DNA of 19,504 nucleotides from CAYUIS01 sp964444825 (GTDB taxonomy: Bacteria > Chloroflexota > Anaerolineae > B4-G1): NCBI GenBank assembly GCA_964444825.1, contig CAYUIS010000098.1:1-19504 (forward strand), given 5' to 3'. The notes beneath the pieces were generated by a model. It saw nothing but the letters and a program-made list of their open reading frames with translations, was not told the DNA's origin and searched no databases. Below are positions 14,143-19,504 of the stretch, piece by piece. The translations under genes were made by a program, and so were the position numbers. Numbering within the stretch: position 1 is the stretch's first letter; each line of letters starts with the position of its first letter.

Positions 14143-15914
14143 GTGTGATTCATATGTTCTTCCTTATGAGCTTGCAGGATTGTCTTCACCACTGGCTGTC
14201 TACTACTGCGGACGGATGAGGTGCGCGTACTTCACGGTTTCGTTCGTCGCATCGTAGTAGGCGACGTGCAGGTTCCCCTGCTGGTCGATGGCAAGGGATG
14301 ACCACATACCCACGTTTCCTTCGCTATCCACCGTCTCGAACTGCCACTCTCCGCTTTCCCGATAAGCGTACCTCAAGTCGCCGTTACCAGCATCGTAGTA
14401 AGTGATGTGGGGATCACCCTCGTCGTCCAGGACTATGGACGTATATTGCCCGACATCCTCTGTGCTGTCTACGGTCTCGGTGTACCATTCCAAGTGCCAT
14501 TCATCAGGGCCGGTACCGTAGGCGTACTTGAGGTCGCCGTTTGTGACGTCGTAGTAAGAGATGTGCGGCTCCTGGTTGTCCGCCGCCACTGACGTGAACC
14601 TGCCGACTTCAGCCGACTCGTCTACTGTGTAGCCGCCGGGGGAGACGAGGAAGATGCCGGATTGGGTGTATTTGAGGGTCTTGTGATAGCCGTTATGGTA
14701 ACTGATGTGAGCGTTGCCCTCAGCGTCTAGGGCGAGGGAGATGTATTCAGGCGAATAAGCGGCGATCACTGCTTGCCACTGACCGTCACCTGTGGGATCC
14801 AGATAGATTAGCTCGTCGGGGTCCCAACTGATACACCGACTGCCGACCCATGCCATACAGCGCCAGGTGCTAAAGATCATGTGGACTTGACCGCCTGTAT
14901 CAACAGCCAGGTTGTTATACCGACCAACGTAGAGACCCGAGAGACCAAGTGACCCTACGTGCCAACCGTCAGCATCCTCGTGGGCATAGATCAGTGAGGT
15001 GTTGTGCCCGGAGACGTCAAAGAGGAGGATGTGCTCGTACCCTTGAGGGTCCACGTCGATGGAGGTGCGGTACGCTTGGTCGGTTAACTGATCAATATCC
15101 CAATCGTTGCCTACCTTTTCGGCCCGGAACAATCCTCCGGCATCGTAGCTGATGTGAGGAGTGTCGTTGCCGTCAAGCGCTAGATCGATTGAACCGTCAA
15201 CCCCCTCGTCTACCACTTCAATAGTCCAGTCTCCCGGCGGTGGAGGAGGTGGCGTCGTCCCGCCGGATTTCCTCAGCACGACGGGCAAGTATGCTCGATA
15301 GATGATGGTGACGTCGGGGGCGTCGATCTCAGTGGTGGGCGTAGCGGCAGTCCCCTGGTCTGCCTGGGCTTCGAAATAGTAACTGTAGTCGGATCCTTGT
15401 TCCAATCCCTCTTTGACGTAGATACACGACACACCCTCAGCATAATCCCCACTTTCACACGTCATCGCAAAGGGACTGCCTGTGATGTCGGTCCCTCCTT
15501 TTTTGATATGGACTTGTACGTGGTCAGGAGGATCACCCTCAAAGTCAGAATACACCACGCGATAAGTGTAGTCGTCTCGGATGTCACCGCTCTCCGGATG
15601 GAGACCGTCTTGTTGATAGTTTCCCTCCCCGAGCCAACTCAGTACAGGAGGTGCATTGGGGCGCACTTGGAGCTCGTCGATGGCGTAGCCGTCATCGGTG
15701 ACAGGGTCATCATCGTAGAACTGGAACTTGATCAAAAAGTGGTCGTTCAACGTCAGCGCGTGCGTGATGGCTGCCGCATTGAGGTCGATGACCTGGCGTC
15801 GCCATGTACTGGTCCCGTCGTTGAACGAGAGCACCTGATACCAGGTGGAGCCTGCGTCGTCGCTGATAAAGACTCCGTCTTGCGCATGGTTCTCGTCGAG
15901 GAATTCACGCCACC

Positions 15915-16078
15915 AGAAGTCGAGCATCACGTCGGACTGAGCGGAGAGGTCGATGGAGAGGATGGCGGCGGCGAAGGGAGTCGGTGCTGTCGTCGCGATA
16001 GTCGTCGAGTAGTAGGCCGTAGGTGCCGGAATATGGATGTGTATCGGTGACCAGCACACGGCCCTCGTTGGTGAACTC
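15915..16078 (-). repeat. Intragenic repeat, copy 2
   Basis: This stretch is about 85-90% identical by eye to 16408-16570, at an offset of 492-493 bp. The offset changes by one base across the extra A at 15974-15975, which is how the insertion was located. Confidence 0.75.
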
Positions 16079-16407
16079 GATCTGCCACTCGTCGCCCAAA
16101 GTCCCGGACTCGAAACCGTTGTGGTAGGGGAAACCGGCGGGGGTGACGACGGGCGTGGGGCGAAGTCGGAGTTCGTCGATGGCAAAGCCTTCAAAAGGGT
16201 CGTCGTCGAGGGACTGGAACTTGATCAGAAAGTGGTCGTTGAAGGTGAGACCGAGGTCGTCGGCTTTCTGATCGAGGTCGATAATGACGCGGCGGTACCA
16301 GGAAGGGAGATCGTTCAGGTTGAAGATATCGTGCCAGGTGGCACCGTCGTCGTCGCTGACCAAGACGGCGTCCTCGGGGTCAATGTAGCCGCCTAGCTCC
16401 CGGCCCC

Positions 16408-16570
16408 AGAAGTCGAGTACGACGTCGGATTGGCCGGAGAGGTCGATGGAGAGGATGGCGGCGGCGAGGGAGTCGGTGCTGTCTTCACGGTAGTCGTCGA
16501 GCAGAAGGCCGTAGGTGCCGGAGTAAGGATAGGTGTCGGTGACCAGCACACGGCCCTCGTTGGTGGTGGT
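16408..16570 (-). repeat. Intragenic repeat, copy 1
   Basis: Copy 1 shares long exact words with copy 2, for example GACCAGCACACGGCCCTCGT on the + strand. It keeps the open frame across the site where copy 2 is shifted. Confidence 0.75.
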
Positions 16571-16933
16571 GATTGCCTAACTGCTGGCACCCGACTCGAA
16601 GTCGTCGTAGAACGGGAAGCTGGCGGCGGAGGGCGACCGTGGTGAATCTCGTCGCTCTCTGGTGTCGATTCGGCCCGTCTGCTCAAGATCGTTGATGTGG
16701 GCGGGATCTGAGGCCACATGAATGTTTCCACCGGAGGTGGAGGCGCCGGCATCTGGAGTGAGTAGTAGTACGAGTGCAAATGCGATGATTGATACTATGA
16801 GGCCAAGCAGGCTGCGGTTTTTCACTTCATTCCTCCTAACTGGACTCTGGCGAGAACGAGTAACCTGGCACGGGACGCCTCTTGAGTAGAATGGCTAAGA
16901 GCCAAACTACATGTCCCGGCAGGAGGCCATCCC

Positions 16934-17122
16934 ATGCTCACCTGTGTCTTGTACGATTCTCCAAGATTATGCACGATCTTCGATCGGTTGCACATCAATA
17001 TGTCCAAACCTCAGCGTCAGCACATTCTCAACATAGCTGATGCGTTCCTGGTTTGCGAGGACAAGAGAACCTTGGCGGCACTACAACGCCAGTTCATCGA
17101 GGCTCCCGGTCAATTTGAGTAG
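16934..17122 (+). pseudogene. Transposase N-terminal remnant
   Basis: A 62-codon frame (LTCVLYDSPRLCTIFDRLHI, then SKPQRQHILNIADAFLVCED, then LAALQRQFIEAP) resembles the N-terminus of DDE transposases, in which a HILNIADALLV-like segment is followed by TLAALQRQ and EAPDPSN. It stops at 17120-17122 right after EAP, so all of the catalytic core is missing. An AGGAGG 8 nt before the ATG survives. No terminal repeats were found around it. Confidence 0.55.
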
Positions 17123-17143
17123 CAACCAGTACGGGCGCTCACA

Positions 17144-17347
17144 CAGAGATTGTGGGATGACGCAACTTTCCTTCTCCGGCTTACCGAGGGCCGCGGTCGA
17201 GAGTGACACCCGACGGCCCGCAAACCAGGTGCCTGTGTCTACCACGAGATATCGTATGGTCCATACCCGATCATCGAAGTAGAATCCGTGCACTTTGCCG
17301 ATGTCACAATCCGTGGCGCGGGCTGTGTACCCGCGCAACTCTTGCAT
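17144..17347 (-). pseudogene. Truncated PRC-barrel domain gene
   Basis: The frame reads MQELRGYTARATDCDIGKVH, then FYFDDRVWTIRYLVVDTG, WFAGRRVSLS and ALGKP, a good match to bacterial PRC-barrel proteins. About 68 residues are recognisable; the frame then runs into sequence antisense to the transposase remnant, so the C-terminus was cut off. At the 5' side an ATG-CTA-CGG start at about 17355 with GAGGGGG upstream is one base out of frame, which suggests an additional indel near the original start. Full-length relatives are usually longer than 100 residues. Confidence 0.6.
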
Positions 17348-17511
17348 TCCGTAGCATCGATTCACCCCCTCTGCACTCATCCCTTTGGCAGTACATAATG
17401 CAGCTCTCAACCGATGGGCCTAATTGAACTATCGTGGAGCTTGGTTAATAGAGTTCTCGTCTCATTGGATCAAACCCAAGCTGGCGTCTGTACTAACGAC
17501 TGCACATACGC

Positions 17512-18360
17512 TCACACTCCTGTCTGAGACGCACTGACAGGCCACGTTCCCTCCAGACGTAGCGTCTGGATGGGATATGGGAGTTCGATTCCTTCCCTCT
17601 CGGCCACTTCTTTGATTGTCTGCACGACCGCTGAATGGACGTCGAACAGGCCGTGTGTCTCCTGGTTCACCCAGAAGCGTGCCGCAAGGATGAGCGCCGA
17701 GTCTCCTAACTCCTCGGCAAGCAGGGTGGGTGGTGGATCCTCCAGCACGCCCTCCACGCTCCGAATAGCTTCCAGAAGGACCTGAATGGCCTGATCTACA
17801 TCCTCTCCATAGCCGAGCCCGATGTAGACGGTGCGTCGCCGATGGGATAGTTGGGAGTAGTTGGTAATCGCGCTGGTAAAGACGTCGATGTTGGGGAGTA
17901 TCACCATCTCGCCGTCCCACGTCTTTAGCACCGTGTCTCGGGTGGTTATGTCCAATACGGCACCCGAGTGATCCGCCACTCTTACGGCGTCACCGATGTT
18001 GAACGGCTGTCTGACCAGCAAAAGGATCCCGGCGACAAAGTTGCGAGCAATGTCTTGCAGAGCAAAACCTATTGTGAGCCCGGCAATCCCCAAACCAGCG
18101 ATGAAACTGGTGACGTCAAAGTTCACCTGATCCAGTGCCACCACCGTGCCCAGAATGATCACCGTCCAACGCGCCAGTCGAGAGAGCAGGCGCAGGGTTT
18201 CCGGGTCTTTGATCTTCACTCTCGCGGTCCGGCGTGCCCATCGCGCAGCGACCCCTGAGAGCAACAGTGAAGCTGTGAATGTAACGAGCGCCGCGATGAG
18301 ATGGGGTATGAAAGCCAAGGTATCTTGCAGTAACTCTTGAAAGGTTGCGTCAAAGTCCAT
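17512..18360 (-). CDS. mscS: MscS-family small-conductance mechanosensitive channel
   Basis: The 282-residue product has three N-terminal membrane helices (about 16-38, 62-80, 84-112), with the pore helix GLGIAGLTIGFALQDIARNF and the following VAGILLLVRQPFNIGDAVRV that define MscS. The cytoplasmic beta domain (about 120-175, TVLKTWDGEMVILPN) and alpha/beta vestibule (to about 270) are complete. It opens under membrane tension and releases solutes on hypo-osmotic shock. Start ATG 18360 follows AGGAGG closely. It lies between gene remnants and is not part of an evident operon; functionally it would complement the osmolyte genes of the window, which is inference. Confidence 0.92.
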   Translation of the reverse strand: MDFDATFQELLQDTLAFIPHLIAALVTFTASLLLSGVAARWARRTARVKIKDPETLRLLSRLARWTVIILGTVVALDQVNFDVTSFIAGLGIAGLTIGFALQDIARNFVAGILLLVRQPFNIGDAVRVADHSGAVLDITTRDTVLKTWDGEMVILPNIDVFTSAITNYSQLSHRRRTVYIGLGYGEDVDQAIQVLLEAIRSVEGVLEDPPPTLLAEELGDSALILAARFWVNQETHGLFDVHSAVVQTIKEVAEREGIELPYPIQTLRLEGTWPVSASQTGV

Positions 18361-18507
18361 TTACTCCTCCTGCGATCTGTAGTCCATGCTTTCAATTGTA
18401 GAATCCTAGCGAGCCGCGGATAGCCCTCAGGCCCGTGTCTCGATGAAAGGTTGCTCCACGTCAACGATGATGGACGGGTCCGCATCCAGGTCCGGTACGT
18501 AATCTTG

Positions 18508-18722
18508 CTACATCTCTATCGCTGCTGACGTCACCACAGGGCTGCGTTTGGTCTCTTGGTAGAGGAAGTCGGATAGCACTCTCTCTATCTTCCTTTCAAC
18601 TTCACCCGGCGCCGTTCCCGACTAGAGGGTATGTCGAGATAGCCTAGCTCTCGGGCCATTTCGGTTTTCTTGACCATACTCCTGCCGGCGATGGCGATCT
18701 GGCGAGCGTGCTGGCGGGTCAC
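18508..18722 (-). pseudogene. RNase J remnant (two disjoint pieces)
   Basis: Two pieces in different frames match RNase J. The first (18722-18621) reads RQIAIAGRSMVKKTEMAREL then GYLDIP, the beta-CASP segment. The second (18606-18508) reads GEVERKIERVLSDFLYQETK then RSPVVTSAAIEM and a TAG, the C-terminal domain ending. In intact RNase J these are some 200 or more residues apart, so the gene suffered a large internal deletion as well as loss of its metallo-beta-lactamase N-terminus. Between 18361 and 18507 I see only the MscS upstream region and no gene. Confidence 0.65.
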
Positions 18723-18801
18723 GCCGATTTCGTCTGATTCTGTTCCACGATGGTCTCCCCGTTGGATGTTGTTGGGGGATACAATGGTTGTCAACAGCTT
18801 T

Positions 18802-19365
18802 TTAGTGGTCCAGAGCCCGAATTTCCTCCCAATACGCGTTGGGCAGATCCAGCGTGCGGACGATGTCAGGATCTTCCCTCTGGTAGCGCACTTTGATCAG
18901 GGCAATGGGGATGCGATGGGCCACCAGCCCCACACATTCCTCCGGATGGCGCCCCACGATGTCGTCGAGCGCCGCGTTGACACGGGCCTGGACTTGCTCC
19001 AAGGTCTCCCCCGCCGGTAGCGTGACCGACCAGGGTTTTGTCAGCCACCGCTCAAAAAGCTCTGGATATCGCTCTTCAATCTCCGATCGCAGCAGCCCCT
19101 GCCACTTCCCTTGGTTGATTTCCATCAACCGGGGTTCCTCCCACAAAGGGATCTCCAGTTGCCGGGCCAGCAGTTGCGCAGTCTGTTGCGCCCGTTGGAG
19201 CGGACTGGTGTAGATCACGTCCAGGCCAACATCGACAAGCGCTTCGGCCAGTTGATGAGCCTGGGCTATACCCTGTTCGTTGAGAGGTGGATCGGCCTGG
19301 CCCTGGTACCGGGCCTCGACGTTCCACTTGGTCTCGCCGTGGCGGATGAGGACCAACGCAGTCAT
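18802..19365 (-). CDS. Histidine phosphatase (phosphoglycerate mutase-like)
   Basis: The 187-residue protein has the RHGETKWN motif with the phospho-accepting H9, the YTSPLQRAQQTA helix (R58), E82 in LMEINQGKWQG, and the second His in GLVAHRIPIAL (H150). This is the complete catalytic set of the branch-1 histidine phosphatases. Substrates range from phosphoglycerate to alpha-ribazole phosphate and cannot be assigned from this sequence. In most members Gly follows the second His; here it is Arg. Its ATG overlaps the TGA of the upstream gene (ATGA), so translation is probably coupled to it. Confidence 0.9.
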   Translation of the reverse strand: MTALVLIRHGETKWNVEARYQGQADPPLNEQGIAQAHQLAEALVDVGLDVIYTSPLQRAQQTAQLLARQLEIPLWEEPRLMEINQGKWQGLLRSEIEERYPELFERWLTKPWSVTLPAGETLEQVQARVNAALDDIVGRHPEECVGLVAHRIPIALIKVRYQREDPDIVRTLDLPNAYWEEIRALDH

Positions 19366-19504
19366 TGATATGGCTCCGTCTTGTTGACCTCCTCCACCAA
19401 GCGGATATTGAGACGATCCTCCAACCGCCGGACAATGACCTGGGTGATAGCAAAGGACATCGGCGAAAGAGCCGGGAGCGGCTTGTTGCGGTGAACCCGC
19501 TGCC
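19362..19504 (-). CDS. 3' end of an unidentified gene (partial)
   Basis: The last 46 codons of a gene entering from the right end are visible, ending with TGA at 19362-19364. The C-terminal sequence includes PALSPMSFAITQVIVRRLED and RLVEEVNKTEPYQ. It is mostly alpha-helical in character and I do not recognise the family. The 4-nt overlap with the phosphatase start and the natural amino-acid composition support this frame over the other two. Confidence 0.6.
   Translation of the reverse strand, partial: QRVHRNKPLPALSPMSFAITQVIVRRLEDRLNIRLVEEVNKTEPYQ

Larger units (their letters stand above)
14203..16825 (-). pseudogene. Secreted tandem-repeat and beta-propeller protein, broken by amber and frameshift
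   Basis: The gene starts at GTG 16825 (AGGAGG 6 nt upstream) with a clear signal peptide (residues 1-28, LIVSIIAFALVLLL). Two tandem units of about 164 codons follow (FPFYDDFESG... and FPYHNGFESG..., both ending AIDEL-x-x-RP), resembling jelly-roll/MAM-like extracellular modules. Next come an Ig-like segment, the YLPVVLRKSGG and a six-proline linker, and about seven beta-propeller-like repeats (pattern LALD..GNAHISYYD....LKYAY). A TAG at 16577-16579 replaces a residue aligned near Trp of unit 2. One extra A at 15974-15975, absent from unit 1, shifts the frame. Removing that base gives an exact 874-codon frame including the stop. Function is unknown; probably exported or cell-surface. Sequencing error cannot be excluded. 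Confidence 0.8.

Noticed and set aside
15397..16050. 217-codon + strand frame opposite the secreted protein
   Set aside because: Val/Glu-rich mirror of Asp- and Tyr-rich codons on the minus strand; no start signal and no recognisable domain.
15975..16194. N-terminal part of the long minus-strand frame starting at 16194
   Set aside because: Ser/Thr/Pro-rich shadow of repeat unit 2; the true frame here is the other one, joined at the added base near 15975.
18361..18507. Additional gene between MscS and the RNase J remnant
   Set aside because: A short open stretch (DYVPDLDADPSIIVDVEQPF) exists after the RNase J stop but has no start codon, ribosome site or recognisable family.

Overview
The window looks like chromosomal DNA of a bacterium, most likely a member of the Chloroflexota (Anaerolineae or Caldilineae-like). 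The evidence for this is moderate: GC-rich sequence, a secreted protein carrying the YLPVVLR-type segment common in Chloroflexota exported proteins, and transposase remnants and regulators (CarD, PadR, DksA-type) usual in that phylum. No rRNA, tRNA or CRISPR array was seen.

Layout. Positions 1-1550 are a degraded accessory patch: a small insertion sequence with perfect 17-bp terminal inverted repeats and a broken transposase (2-990) sits directly against the remains of a TOPRIM/primase-like gene (990-1463), followed by a + strand terminator. From 1617 to 13610 everything is on the minus strand: thirteen genes with no gap larger than about 80 nt. In transcription order (right to left) they are ribosomal protein S1, bL36 (a 37-residue gene), a sigma-70 factor, a PadR regulator, a DksA/TraR-type zinc-finger protein, a CarD-family RNA polymerase regulator, bL35, a GH63-like glycosidase, a GT20 trehalose-phosphate-synthase-type enzyme, a GT4 glycosyltransferase, an OtsB-type phosphatase, an ArsB/NhaD-type ion transporter with an extra N-terminal beta domain, and a universal stress protein. 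A near-consensus promoter (13872-13900) and a roughly 255-nt leader with a terminator-like hairpin precede S1.

From 13900 to 18800 the DNA is again accessory and decayed: an integrase-type transposase remnant, a large secreted beta-propeller protein broken by one amber codon and one single-base insertion, a second transposase remnant, a truncated PRC-barrel gene, an intact MscS-type channel, and two separated pieces of an RNase J gene. The right end holds an intact histidine-phosphatase gene that overlaps the 3' end of an unidentified gene running off the window.

How the genes may work together. The minus-strand block joins components that reprogramme transcription (sigma factor, CarD, DksA-type, PadR) and translation (S1, bL36, bL35) to a four-gene compatible-solute cassette with overlapping or nearly touching genes, and then to an ion transporter and a stress protein. 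MscS, though outside the block, fits an osmotic theme. The reading as one stress-expression locus is an inference from gene order; the individual family assignments are mostly secure.
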